64,000 bases of DNA, taken from Halorussus vallis (GTDB lineage: Archaea > Halobacteriota > Halobacteria > Halobacteriales > Haladaptataceae). The stretch spans positions 3,286,001-3,350,000 of the forward strand of contig NZ_CP100000.1 of NCBI RefSeq assembly GCF_024138165.1, in the 5' to 3' direction. Below, in pieces: positions 36,437 to 44,916 of the stretch. A program made the translations under genes and the position numbers. A model generated the notes under the pieces. The model worked only from the letters and a program-made list of their open reading frames with translations, searched no databases and was not told the origin of the DNA. Within the stretch, counting starts at the first letter, position 1; every line of letters begins with the position of its first letter.

Positions 36437-36694
36437 TCACGCCGCGCGACGTCGACCGCGAAGCCGCGTGTAGGCGACGGTGGAAAACGCCCCGAGACAG
36501 ACGACCAGTCCCGCGACGCTGACGCCGAGAACGAGCAGGTGCGGAACCGACGGGAGGTTCGTCACGACGAACGCGGCGGCGAGGCCGACGATACCGGCGG
36601 TGAGCGCAAGTCGGTCGGACCGCGTCCGTGACCTCGGAACGAGCGTTCCCAGTACTGCTATCGAGACGAGCAAGTGGAGGTTGTCGATGGGCAT
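36437..36694 (-). CDS. small membrane protein
   Basis: 85 residues from the ATG at 36694, giving MPIDNLHLLVSIAVLGTL; the longer frame upstream is arginine/proline-rich and not convincing. Three hydrophobic segments (about 4-18, 28-46, 52-76) and a basic C-terminus (RLRGRRRAA). Function unknown. It lies between the phosphoribosyltransferase and the PhoX-like gene, all on the minus strand but with gaps of over 140 bp. Confidence 0.65.
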   Translation of the reverse strand: MPIDNLHLLVSIAVLGTLVPRSRTRSDRLALTAGIVGLAAAFVVTNLPSVPHLLVLGVSVAGLVVCLGAFSTVAYTRLRGRRRAA

Positions 36695-36834
36695 CGTCGA
36701 GGGGCGTCCCTGGCCCTCGCTTTGCGGCGTATCGTCATCAATCTGGGGTTTCGTCTCCGATGCGAGGGCCGGTCGCGCGGTGCCCGGCGAAACTCGCCGG
36801 GGCGCTCCGGCAGGGAGTCGCCACAGCGTAACTC

Positions 36835-37542
36835 CTACACGCCGCCCACGTTCTCGATCAATCGCCACTCCTCGCCGTCGGATTCGATCGCGTCGCGGCG
36901 CTCCATCTCCGAGAGCACCTCGTCCATCCGGTCGGGTTGGGCGATCTCCATCTCGATGCGCTCGACGTCGTGGAACTCGCTCAGCAGGCGGCGGAGTTCC
37001 TCGGTCGTGAACGTCTCACCGTCGGCCTTGTCCATCACGCCCGCGGTGATGTCTATCATGTCCTCAATGAAGTTCCACGGGTAGACGATCCAGGCCCACT
37101 CCTCGAGTTGCTCGCCGACGTAGTCGGGGTCGAACTCGCTGGTCTGGAGCAACTGGAGCGTGGCGGTCCGGACCTCGCCGGCGTCGCGGTCGGTGACGTA
37201 CTCGTAGGCGCGCTCGATGGACCCGCCGGTGTCGGCGATGTCGTCGATGATGAGTACGTCCTTGCCCTCGACGCTCCCCTCCGGCATCGGGTAGCGGACC
37301 TCCGGGTCGCCGGACTTCTGGGCGGTGCCGACGTAGTGTTCCATCTTCAGACTGGTCAGGTCGTCGAGGCCGAGGAAGTCACAGATACAGCGTCCCGCGA
37401 ACCACCCGCCGCGGGCCAGCGCGACCACCACGTCCGGTTCGAAGGAGTCCCGCTTGACCTGGTCGCTCACGTCGCGGCAGAGACCGTAGATGTACTCCCA
37501 ATTTGTAATCGTACACTTGAACTCGTCCGGGAGATCGCTCAT
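36835..37542 (-). CDS. phosphoribosyltransferase family protein
   Basis: 235 residues from the ATG at 37542, with AAGGTGGT just upstream acting as ribosome-binding site. The PRPP-binding loop is VLIIDDIADTGGS (about 97-109), and the N-terminal hood contains VVALARGGWFAG. The C-terminal 60 residues (TTEELRRLLSEFHDVERIEMEI and DRMDEVLSEMERRDAIESD) look like a small winged helix. Haloarchaeal homologues are labelled hypoxanthine- or xanthine-type enzymes; the base is not decidable here. Confidence 0.85.
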   Translation of the reverse strand: MSDLPDEFKCTITNWEYIYGLCRDVSDQVKRDSFEPDVVVALARGGWFAGRCICDFLGLDDLTSLKMEHYVGTAQKSGDPEVRYPMPEGSVEGKDVLIIDDIADTGGSIERAYEYVTDRDAGEVRTATLQLLQTSEFDPDYVGEQLEEWAWIVYPWNFIEDMIDITAGVMDKADGETFTTEELRRLLSEFHDVERIEMEIAQPDRMDEVLSEMERRDAIESDGEEWRLIENVGGV

Positions 37543-37736
37543 ACCACCTTGCGGGTCGCACCGCGGCACACTTAACGGTTTACAGGCGGCGCTCGCGGGC
37601 GCTGTCCCGGCGTTCGCGGCTCCGCCGCGGTACTTTTCGACCGCCGAGGAGATACGACCACCGAATCGGGCCGGTACTACTATTGTCGGCGGCGACCTAA
37701 AATTACTCTCTCGGGGTCGAAACCCCGTGGTGTGCC

Positions 37737-39116
37737 ATGCCCAGTTCCGAGGACTTCGAACACTTGCTCGACTGTCGAAACGTACTGGCCGTCGATTACG
37801 ACGAGGAGACCGACACCGTCACGGTGTTCGTCTCGCAGAAACTCGACCCGGACGACTTAGACGAGGCCGACGACGTGACCAAGCAGGTCCCCGACCGGAA
37901 CGTCGAGGTCGTCGACGCGGGCTACGGCGAGGAGCGCGACGGCTTCGACGCCCTGGGGGTCGTCGAGATTCCGGACGCCCAGCACGACCGCAAGGACCGC
38001 CATCGGCCGGTGGTCGCGGGCGTCAGTGAGATCAACGCCGACTCGACCGCCGCGACCGCCGGGCCGTATCCCGCGCGCGTCACCGACCCCGACGCCCCGA
38101 GCGCGACGTGGGCTGAGGGTGTCGCCGCGGACGAGACGGTCCGGCTGTCGAACAACCACGTCTACGCCCGGGTCAACGCCGCGGAGTTCGGCGACGCCAT
38201 CGTCCAACCGTCGCCCCGCGACGGCGGGAGCCTGCCCGACGATAAGGTGGGCGAACTCCGCGGCTACGTCCCCATCGAGGAGGGCGCGGTCGTCGACGTG
38301 GCCGCACGGTCGGCCGACCCCGAACGCGAGTCGCCGGAATACCACGAACTGCCCGTCGAGTGGCCGACCGCGATTCGCCGCGAGGGCTACCGCGAACTGC
38401 GGGGCGAGACGGTGACCAAAACCGGCCGAACCACCGGCGTCTCCTCGGCCTCGGTCCAGGCGGTCGGCGCGAGCGTCCGGGTGAACTTCGGGCCGGAACA
38501 CGGCACACTGACCGTGCGCGACCAGCTCATCGCCGGCCCGATGTCGAAGGGCGGCGACAGCGGTTCGCCGGTCTTCCGGGACGAGAACGGCGAACTCGTC
38601 GGCCTGCTGTTTGCGGGCTCGGCCAACCAGACCATCTTCAACAAGGTCGCGAACGTCGAACGCGAGTTGGGCGTCGAACTGCTGACGAGCGAGGAGGGCG
38701 GCGGTGGTGGAACCGGCGGTGGCGACGGTGAGGGCGGTTCGGGAGGCGGAGACGGGACAGGTGGAAACGGCGGTTCCGCTCCCGGAGAGGGTGACGGTGC
38801 GGACCCGCCGACCTACCGCCGGACGTTCGAGGAGACGGTGACCCTCTCGATGTCGGTGCCCGAACTCGTCCTCGAATCGTTGACGGTCACCGCGCCGCCC
38901 CGGCCCGGCGGGACGGTCGAGGCGACGGCGACGGTGGCCGGCACCGCGCCCGGAACCTGCTGGCTCGAAGTCGAAGGGACTCGACTGGAGTTCGACCTGA
39001 CCGCCGACGACGAGCGCGACGGCCGGTACGTCCGGCAGGTGTCGGTCGGGGTCGAAGCGCCCGACTCGGCGGGCGAGACGTTCGACGTGAGCGTCACCGG
39101 CGGCTACGTCGTCTGA
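37737..39116 (+). CDS. cytoplasmic trypsin-fold protein with Gly-rich linker and beta-sandwich C-terminus
   Basis: 459 residues, no signal peptide. Residues 1-80 are a conserved N-terminal domain (CRNVLAVDYDEETDTVTVFVS). The middle part is a chymotrypsin-like fold: LSNNHVYA carries the histidine, and GPMSKGGDSGSPVF the serine of the usual GDSG motif; the acid is not certain. A linker of about 35 Gly/Ser residues (from about 323) follows. The last 90 residues alternate like an immunoglobulin-type sandwich. It resembles Nal1-like plant/bacterial proteases. The promoter CTAAAATTA lies near 37694. Confidence 0.75.
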   Translation: MPSSEDFEHLLDCRNVLAVDYDEETDTVTVFVSQKLDPDDLDEADDVTKQVPDRNVEVVDAGYGEERDGFDALGVVEIPDAQHDRKDRHRPVVAGVSEINADSTAATAGPYPARVTDPDAPSATWAEGVAADETVRLSNNHVYARVNAAEFGDAIVQPSPRDGGSLPDDKVGELRGYVPIEEGAVVDVAARSADPERESPEYHELPVEWPTAIRREGYRELRGETVTKTGRTTGVSSASVQAVGASVRVNFGPEHGTLTVRDQLIAGPMSKGGDSGSPVFRDENGELVGLLFAGSANQTIFNKVANVERELGVELLTSEEGGGGGTGGGDGEGGSGGGDGTGGNGGSAPGEGDGADPPTYRRTFEETVTLSMSVPELVLESLTVTAPPRPGGTVEATATVAGTAPGTCWLEVEGTRLEFDLTADDERDGRYVRQVSVGVEAPDSAGETFDVSVTGGYVV

Positions 39117-39164
39117 GCGCGACCCCGGGTGACGATGTTCGCCGGGCTCTCCCGCGTTCTCCCT

Positions 39165-39203
39165 CGACCCGGCCCCGGCCGCGCTGCGGCCGGGGTCGGG
39201 TCG
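39165..39203. terminator. hairpin between convergent genes
   Basis: Arms of 18 bp (39165-39182 and 39186-39203) pair around GCT with a single G-T mismatch. It is between the ends of the trypsin-fold gene (plus) and the next gene (minus), so it can serve both. It has no T-run. Confidence 0.6.
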
Positions 39204-39210
39204 CGGACGT

Positions 39211-39744
39211 TCACCGAACGCTCGGGTAGCGCCGCACGCCCAGGTACGCCTCCTGGGGGACGTACTCGCCGTCGCGCAGCAGCCGAACCGCCCGGGCGGT
39301 GGTGTAGTGGTTGCCGTCGGCGACGTACGGCGTCGCCGACCCGCGGCGGAAGAGGACGGGTCGCTCGGTCGGCGGGTCGCCCGACGCCAGCCGGCGCACG
39401 TGGTCGACGTCGATGTCCTCGAAGGTGCCCCGGAGGTCCGAGTCGAGGATTCGCCGGGCCGCCCCGAGGATGGTGCCGTCGGGCGAGAGTTCTCGCCAGG
39501 ACTCGTGGGGCGGCCCTTCGATGACCCGGAGTCGGCGGAACGCCGACTCCGAGAGGGTCGTCCGGTACCACGCCACCGGCGAGCGCCAGACGAACGCCGC
39601 CTGGAACGGCTGGAGCGCGAACAACTTCCCCATCAGTTCCCAGTCGGACTCCCGGCCGGTGAGTCGGTGTTCGGCCTCCTGCTTGCGTAGTTCGCGGGCG
39701 AGCCAGTTTCGGACGACTTCGTTCTGCGAGACGCGCTCTCTCAC
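39211..39744 (-). CDS. conserved hypothetical with ParB-like DGN motif
   Basis: 177 residues. Starts MRERVSQNEVVRNWLARELRKQ. The C-terminal third, RPVLFRRGSATPYVADGNHYTTARAVRLLRDGEYVP, resembles the ParB/sulfiredoxin-like strand-helix unit where DGxHR binds nucleotide, but the arginine after the histidine is missing. I do not recognise the family with confidence. It is transcribed in the same direction as the HTH-10 gene, 81 bp downstream of it. Confidence 0.65.
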   Translation of the reverse strand: MRERVSQNEVVRNWLARELRKQEAEHRLTGRESDWELMGKLFALQPFQAAFVWRSPVAWYRTTLSESAFRRLRVIEGPPHESWRELSPDGTILGAARRILDSDLRGTFEDIDVDHVRRLASGDPPTERPVLFRRGSATPYVADGNHYTTARAVRLLRDGEYVPQEAYLGVRRYPSVR

Positions 39745-39825
39745 TGGGCGACCGTTACACCGTCGGTCGTGAAAAGCGAACCGTCACGGGGCTGCCGGAA
39801 CCGGGGTTTCGACCGCTCCGCCCGT

Positions 39826-40494
39826 TCACTCGCGCCCGAGGTCCCGCGCCGAGCGCGTCAGCAACACCTTCTTCAGCACCTTGTCGGCGCCCCGGCGCAC
39901 CCGCTCCGAAATCGCCTGCTCGGAGACGCCGAGTTCGTCGGCGAGGTCGCCGAGCGTGACCCCGCGAGGGACCTCGAAGTACCCTTCCTCGACCGCGCGG
40001 GTGAGCGCCACGCGCTGGGGGTCGGTGAGGTCGAAGACGTAGCCGCCCTCCTGCTCGTCGGCGAGGGTGTACACCCGGTCGAGGTGGAAGCTGATGTCGT
40101 GGTCGGTGCAGTAGTTGTGGAACGCCGCGAGCCCCGAGTGGTCGTCGAAGCGGATGCGGAACTTCCACTCGTCGTCGCCGTAGGCTTCGAGGATGGTCGC
40201 ATCGGTTTCGGCGATGCCGTGGATGAGGCTCTCGACGTTCTCGTCCCACGCGACCCGGTAGAGCGCGCTGTCGTCGAGTCGGTCCAGCGCGGTGAGTTCG
40301 GTCACGTAGGGACTCGACCGGACGGCCGCCTCGAACTCCTCGAAGCGGTTCCCGCGGACCCAGATGTACGGCATCACCTGCCGGGAGGCCGGGACCACGC
40401 GCTCGAGTTCGACGACCGTGTCCGGCCCCTGCGCGAGCACCCGACCCAGCAGGAATTCGTCGGCGGAAATGGTGAACTCGGCGACGACGCTCAT
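39826..40494 (-). CDS. HTH-10 (Bat-like) transcription regulator
   Basis: 222 residues from the ATG at 40494. The N-terminal half is a haloarchaeal sensor-like domain (MSVVAEFTISADEFLLG, DETDATILEA-like pattern, WKFRIRFDDHSGLAAFHNYC). The C-terminal HTH-10 reads LTRAVEEGYFEVPRG, then TLGDLADELGVSEQAISER and RRGADKVL. Target genes are unknown; the divergent PhzF-like gene with which it shares a promoter is the natural candidate. Confidence 0.9.
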   Translation of the reverse strand: MSVVAEFTISADEFLLGRVLAQGPDTVVELERVVPASRQVMPYIWVRGNRFEEFEAAVRSSPYVTELTALDRLDDSALYRVAWDENVESLIHGIAETDATILEAYGDDEWKFRIRFDDHSGLAAFHNYCTDHDISFHLDRVYTLADEQEGGYVFDLTDPQRVALTRAVEEGYFEVPRGVTLGDLADELGVSEQAISERVRRGADKVLKKVLLTRSARDLGRE

Positions 40495-40514
40495 CGACGG
40501 AGATAGTTCACCAA

Positions 40515-40526
40515 GCAATAATACTC
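40515..40526. promoter_or_regulatory. shared bidirectional TATA element
   Basis: GCAATAATACTC lies in the exact middle of the 52-bp gap between two divergent starts (40494 and 40547). Read rightwards AATAATACT is 27 nt before the PhzF ATG; read leftwards AGTATTATT is 26 nt before the regulator ATG. One TATA region appears to serve both genes. Confidence 0.7.
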
Positions 40527-40546
40527 CTCCGTCCGTTCGACCGCGT

Positions 40547-41452
40547 ATGCGAACACTCCGCGCCCTCCAAGTCGACGCCTTCGCCGCCGAACCGCTCGCC
40601 GGGAACGCCGCCGGGGTCGTCCCCGACGCCGACGACCTCACCGAAACCGAGATGCAGGCCATCGCCGCCGAACTCGCGGTGAGCGAAACCGCGTTCTTCC
40701 GCGAGAGCGACGCGGCCGAACGACGCGTCCGGTACTTCACGCCCACCACGGAGGTCGACCTCTGCGGCCACGCGACGATTGCTTCTCACGTCCATCTACA
40801 CGAAGACGGCCGCGTCGACCCCGGCACCCACACCCTCGAAACCAACGTCGGCGTGCTCGAGATCGAAATCGAGGACGACGGCACGGTCTGGATGACCCAG
40901 GACGACCCCGAGATTCGCGAGGTCGACCTCGACTACGAGCGAGTGGCCGACGCGCTCGGCATCGACCACGCCGCGCTCGAAGACGTGGGCGCCGACCTCC
41001 CGCTGGCGGTGGCCTCGACCGGCCTGCCGTTCCTCGTGGTGCCCGTGAACTTCCTCGAACACGTGAGTGCGATGGACCCCGACCTCGGCGCGATAGAGGC
41101 CGTCAGCGAGGACGTCGACGCGACGGGAATCTACGCCTTCACCTTCGACGCCCTCGAACCCGACTCGACGCTCCACGGCCGGATGTTCGCGCCGGGGGCC
41201 GGCGTCCCCGAGGACCCCGTGACCGGAACCGCGAGCGGTGCGACGGGGGCGTACCTCCGGGAGTTCGAGGCCTTCGATTCGGAGTTCCCCGAGGAGATGA
41301 CCTTCGAACAGGGCCACTTCGTCGACCGCCCCGGATACGTGCGGGTTCGAATCGAGGACGAGGTCCGGATCGGGGGCCGGGCGGCGACGGCGCTCGACGG
41401 CGAACTTCGAGTGCCGGAGATGGAAGACGACGACGGCATCATCGAGGCGTAG
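40547..41452 (+). CDS. PhzF family isomerase-like protein
   Basis: 301 residues from the ATG at 40547. Two-domain diaminopimelate-epimerase fold. Seen: QVDAFAAEPLAGNAAGVV (with the GNxAGV loop), ELAVSETAFF whose Glu is the family's catalytic acid, RYFTPTTEVDLCGHATIAS, and MFAPGAGVPEDPVTGTASG in the second domain. Substrates of most PhzF proteins are unknown. It is divergent from an HTH-10 regulator which may control it. Confidence 0.92.
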   Translation: MRTLRALQVDAFAAEPLAGNAAGVVPDADDLTETEMQAIAAELAVSETAFFRESDAAERRVRYFTPTTEVDLCGHATIASHVHLHEDGRVDPGTHTLETNVGVLEIEIEDDGTVWMTQDDPEIREVDLDYERVADALGIDHAALEDVGADLPLAVASTGLPFLVVPVNFLEHVSAMDPDLGAIEAVSEDVDATGIYAFTFDALEPDSTLHGRMFAPGAGVPEDPVTGTASGATGAYLREFEAFDSEFPEEMTFEQGHFVDRPGYVRVRIEDEVRIGGRAATALDGELRVPEMEDDDGIIEA

Positions 41453-41487
41453 ACCGGAGTCGAACGCGAACCGAGAGTCCGCGGCTC

Positions 41488-41640
41488 CTACCGCACTCTG
41501 TCGAAGACCGTCCCGTCACACCGCTTGCACGTCCGGCGGTTGAACCGGTAGGTCGTCCCGCAGGCGTGGCACCGCCAGGTCGGCCGGAACACGTCCAACT
41601 GCGAGTCTAGCTTCGATTTCAGCGATTCCAGCGCGTTCAT
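41488..41640 (-). CDS. 50-residue zinc ribbon protein
   Basis: Found by reading the minus strand; ATG at 41640, stop at 41488-41490. The protein starts MNALESLKSKLDSQLDVF and has two CxxC pairs, CHACG at about 24-28 and CKRCDG at about 38-43, spaced like a rubredoxin-type zinc ribbon, and ends VFDRVR. Such micro-proteins are common in haloarchaea and several affect motility or biofilm formation, but the role of this one is unknown. It is divergent from the HypE-like gene. Confidence 0.8.
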   Translation of the reverse strand: MNALESLKSKLDSQLDVFRPTWRCHACGTTYRFNRRTCKRCDGTVFDRVR

Positions 41641-41795
41641 GCGTCGTCTACGCGCCGACAGAATATCGGTCTATCGCCAGCGACGCCGACTGGCGGACCG
41701 GGCGTCACCGAAACGTCTCTGGGCGTCGGCCGACGCCCCGGCGGCCCGAACGCCGTGTCGCCGAAATTACGTACCCTCCGCGCGAACGTCCCGGC

Positions 41796-42767
41796 ATGCT
41801 GGGAAAACTCGACCCCGAGGACCTCGCGAACTTCGTCTTCTCGCGCACGGGCGCGAGCGACGAGGACGTGGTGATGGGACCGCAGTACGGCGAGGATGCC
41901 GCGGCGATTCGGTTCGGCGACCGCCTGCTGGTTGCCAGTTCCGACCCGCTCTCGCTGGCGGAGGAGCGTCTGGGAACGCTCGCGGTCAACGTCGCGTGCA
42001 ACGACGTGGCGACCTGCGGGGCCGACCCGCGGTGGCTGACCAACGTCGTCTTCCTCCCCGACGACGACCCCGACACCCTGGACGTGCTGACGAGCCAGAT
42101 CGACGCCGAGGCAGAGCGTCTCGGCGTGGCCATCGTCGGCGGCCACTCCGAGTACGTCCCTGCGCTGGAGCGCCCGATGGTGTCGATGACCGCGCTCGGG
42201 GTCGCCGACGAGTACGTCCCGACCGGCGGGGCCGAACCCGGCGACCGAATTCTGCTGACCAAGGGCGCGTCCGTCGAGGGCACCGCGATTCTGGCCACCG
42301 ACTTCCGCGACGAAATCGACCTCCCCGCAGACGTCTTCGAGCGCGCCGAGTCGTTCTTCGGCGATATCAGCGTCGTGCCCGAGTCGGCGGTGCTCGCTCC
42401 GCGCGCGACCGCGATGCACGACCCGACGGAGGGCGGCGTCCTCAACGGTCTGGTGGAGATGGCGACCGCCTCGGGGGTCGAGATTGCGGTCGAGCGGAGC
42501 GCCGTCCCCGTCCGCGAGGAGACGGCGGCGCTCTGCGAGGCGATGGGCGTCGACCCGCTCCGCATCTTCGGGTCGGGCGCGCTCCTGGCGGCGGTCCCCG
42601 AGGCAGCCAGCGACGACGCGCTGGCCGCGCTCGACGACGAGGGCATCGAAGCCGCCGAAATCGGCAGGGTGCGGGAACCGGGAGACGATGGCGGCCCCGG
42701 CGTCCGACTCGACGGCGAACTCTACCGGGACGGCGTGCGCGACGACCTCTACGAACTCTGGGAGTGA
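41796..42767 (+). CDS. AIR synthase-related / HypE-like protein
   Basis: 323 residues. The fold of the PurM/HypE/SelD/ThiL superfamily: MGPQYGEDAAAIRFGDRLLVASSDPLS at the N-terminus (phosphate and Mg site), NDVATCGADPRWL, VGGHSEYV, then DPTEGGVLNGLVEMA in the second domain and FGSGALLAAV. No hydrogenase genes are near, so the HypE role (carbamoyl dehydration) is not supported, and the true substrate is open. GAAATTACG about 30 nt before the start is a likely TATA box. A perfect hairpin follows the stop. Confidence 0.85.
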   Translation: MLGKLDPEDLANFVFSRTGASDEDVVMGPQYGEDAAAIRFGDRLLVASSDPLSLAEERLGTLAVNVACNDVATCGADPRWLTNVVFLPDDDPDTLDVLTSQIDAEAERLGVAIVGGHSEYVPALERPMVSMTALGVADEYVPTGGAEPGDRILLTKGASVEGTAILATDFRDEIDLPADVFERAESFFGDISVVPESAVLAPRATAMHDPTEGGVLNGLVEMATASGVEIAVERSAVPVREETAALCEAMGVDPLRIFGSGALLAAVPEAASDDALAALDDEGIEAAEIGRVREPGDDGGPGVRLDGELYRDGVRDDLYELWE

Positions 42768-42784
42768 TGGCAGTCCGAATCCGG

Positions 42785-42831
42785 CGCTCGCCCGGTTACG
42801 GCCGACGATGTCGGCCGTAACCGGGCGAGCG
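42785..42831 (+). terminator. 22-bp perfect hairpin after the HypE-like gene
   Basis: Arms 42785-42806 and 42810-42831 are exact reverse complements around GAT; the left arm starts CGCTCGCCCGG. It lies 17 bp after the stop. No T-run follows directly, so it may act as an mRNA end stabiliser or a pause site. The gdh promoter begins about 45 bp further on. Confidence 0.65.
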
Positions 42832-42878
42832 TCGACCGTCGGACGACCTTCTCGTCGACGGTCCGAATCTTTACTCAG

Positions 42879-42892
42879 TATAGAATAAATCT
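42879..42892 (+). promoter_or_regulatory. promoter of gdh-gfcR
   Basis: TATAGAATAAATC ends about 30 nt before the gdh ATG. It is an unusually AT-rich box for this chromosome, followed by a T-run. The gfcR product is expected to act here by analogy with Haloferax, but I see no motif I can name. Confidence 0.7.
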
Positions 42893-42921
42893 TTTTGACC
42901 TCCGGGGTCCAAGCGCCGGGT

Positions 42922-43989
42922 ATGCAAGCAGTCGTCATCCGCCGCGGCGAAACCTCGCCCGCGGTCGAGGAACTACCCCGACCCGACCCCGAACCCGGCG
43001 AAGCGCTGGTCAGGACGCTCCGGGTGGGCGTCGACGGCACCGACCACGAGGTCATCGGCGGGAGCCACGGCGGCTACCCCGGCGGCGAGGACCACCTCGT
43101 GCTGGGCCACGAGGCGGTCGGCGTGGTCGAGGACCCCCACGACACCGACTTCGAGGTCGGCGACGTGGTCGCTCCCACGGTCCGCCGCCCGCCTGCGACG
43201 GGCGCCAACGAGTACTTCGAGCGCGGCGAACCCGACATGGCACCGCCGGAGGCCTGCGTCGAGCGGGGCATCGACCGCGCCCACGGCTTCATGGCCGAGT
43301 ACTTCACTAGTCCCGAGGAGGCGCTGGTCCCAGTCCCCGAGGAACTCGCCGAGTGGGGCTTCCTGGTCGAACCGGTCAGCATCTCCGAGAAGGCCATCGA
43401 GCACGCCGTCGCCTCCCGGTCGGCGTTCGACTGGAACCCCGAGTCGGGGCTAGTGCTCGGAAACGGGAGCCTGGGCCTACTCACGCTCGCGATGCTCGAC
43501 CTGCGGGGATTCGAGCGCACGTACTGTCTCGGACGCCGGGACCGCCCCGACCCGACCATCGACATCATCGAGGAACTCGGCGGCATCTACGTCGACTCGC
43601 GCGTCACGCCCGTCGACCGGATTCCCGACGTCCACAAGCCGATGGACTTCGTCTACGAGGCGACCGGCTACGCCAAGCACGCCTTCGAAACCATCGACGC
43701 GCTCGCGCCCAACGGCGTCGGCGCGCTGCTCGGCGTGCCCGAACCGTGGGAGTTCGAGATAGACGGCGGGCGACTCCACAAGGAGTTCGTGATGAAGAAC
43801 AAGGCGCTGGTCGGGAGCGTCAACTCCAACCGCCACCACTTCGCGGCCGCCGTCGAGACGCTCGGCGACCTCCCCAAGTGGCTTCTGGAAGATCTGGTGA
43901 CGGGCGTCCACGGGTTGGACGACTACGAGGCAGCATTCCGGAACGACGAAAGGACAATTAAGACTGCGGTACAATTCTCCCAGATATGA
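42922..43989 (+). CDS. gdh: glucose 1-dehydrogenase
   Basis: 355 residues, matching the 357 of the Haloferax mediterranei enzyme. Oxidises glucose with NAD(P)+ to gluconolactone, the first step of the semi-phosphorylative Entner-Doudoroff route. Zinc ligands at the expected places are Asp38, His63 (in LGHEAVG) with Glu64, and Glu150 (LVEPVS). The nucleotide site is LVLGNGSLGLLTL, followed by LGRRDRPDP. The ATG at 42922 is chosen since MQAVVI is the conserved start. It overlaps gfcR by 4 nt. Confidence 0.95.
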   Translation: MQAVVIRRGETSPAVEELPRPDPEPGEALVRTLRVGVDGTDHEVIGGSHGGYPGGEDHLVLGHEAVGVVEDPHDTDFEVGDVVAPTVRRPPATGANEYFERGEPDMAPPEACVERGIDRAHGFMAEYFTSPEEALVPVPEELAEWGFLVEPVSISEKAIEHAVASRSAFDWNPESGLVLGNGSLGLLTLAMLDLRGFERTYCLGRRDRPDPTIDIIEELGGIYVDSRVTPVDRIPDVHKPMDFVYEATGYAKHAFETIDALAPNGVGALLGVPEPWEFEIDGGRLHKEFVMKNKALVGSVNSNRHHFAAAVETLGDLPKWLLEDLVTGVHGLDDYEAAFRNDERTIKTAVQFSQI

Positions 43990-44633
43990 AGAACATAGAC
44001 GACCTCATCGAGAGCGCGGCCGAGTTGGCCGAGCAGGGGCTGTCGAAGGGCGAAATCGCCGACGAACTCAACGTCTCGCGCGAAACCGCGAGTTGGCTGG
44101 TCGAACGCAGCGGCGCGGGCGACCCCGTGGCCCGGACCGCCCCCACCGGGACGGACGCCGGCGGCCCCCACGATATCCACGTCGACTGGTCGGCGCTCGG
44201 CCGCGACAGCAACCGGCTCTACCACGCCGGGGCCGCGATGGCCGACCTGCTCGCGAAGCAGGGCGAGGAGATAGACCTCACCATCGGCATCGAGAAGGCG
44301 GGCGCGCCGCTGGCGACCACCGTCGCGCGCGAACTCGACACCGACCTGGGCACCTACGCCCCCAGCAAGCACCAGTGGGAGGAGGGCGACATCGAGGACC
44401 TCGGCGGCACCTTCTCGCGCAACTTCGCCCAGATTCGCGACCGCGAGTGCTACGTCGTCGACGACACCATCACCAGCGGGACCACGATGACCGAAACCGT
44501 CGAAGCCATCCGCGAGGCCGGCGGCACGCCGGTCGCCTGCTGCGTCCTCGTCGACAAACAGGGCGTCGAGGAGGTCAGCGACGTGCCGGTCCACTCGCTC
44601 ATCAACGTCGTGCGCGTCGGCAACGACGAATAA
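43986..44633 (+). CDS. gfcR: GfcR: orotate phosphoribosyltransferase-like regulator of sugar catabolism
   Basis: 215 residues. A helix-turn-helix (GLSKGEIADELNVSRETASWLVE, about 19-41) is fused to a PyrE-like phosphoribosyltransferase domain with loop CYVVDDTITSGTTMTE (about 156-171). In Haloferax GfcR activates genes of glucose and fructose catabolism; the PRTase domain likely senses a ligand. Its ATGA overlap with gdh, a pathway gene, supports the same role. A true orotate enzyme is the alternative, but the HTH and context argue against it. Confidence 0.92.
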   Translation: MKNIDDLIESAAELAEQGLSKGEIADELNVSRETASWLVERSGAGDPVARTAPTGTDAGGPHDIHVDWSALGRDSNRLYHAGAAMADLLAKQGEEIDLTIGIEKAGAPLATTVARELDTDLGTYAPSKHQWEEGDIEDLGGTFSRNFAQIRDRECYVVDDTITSGTTMTETVEAIREAGGTPVACCVLVDKQGVEEVSDVPVHSLINVVRVGNDE

Positions 44634-44689
44634 CGACGGGGCGAACCGGGAACCGCGAGAGCCGACCACCCGTCCGCCGGCGAAAGTCG

Positions 44690-44760
44690 ACCAATCAACC
44701 GCCGACGAGAGCTACCCCGGCCAAACCACCGGGGGGCTTTCGAGACATCGTTCATCGCGG
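44690..44760 (+). repeat. structured repeat, degenerate copy 7
   Basis: Retains pieces of the 5' box (CAATCAACCGCCG) and the 3' box (GGGGGGCTTTCGAGACATCG, then GCGGTAACGGTCGTTCC). The centre is reduced to CCCCGG-N8-CCGGGG. The outer and long helices are lost. It starts about 60 nt after the gfcR stop on the same strand, the same position as the intact copies. The rest of the 283-bp gap shows nothing recognisable. Confidence 0.6.
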
Positions 44761-44916
44761 TAACGGTCGTTCCTGAAGTGCGTCGAGGATTTTCGAGGCT
44801 GTCGCAGTTACTTTGTCCTCCCTCGCCATTCACGAACGGCTCGTCACGCACGCGACCACACTCTCCCGCGAATCGCCAACGCAACTTCTTTGCGCGCCGG
44901 GCGCCTATCGGTGAGT

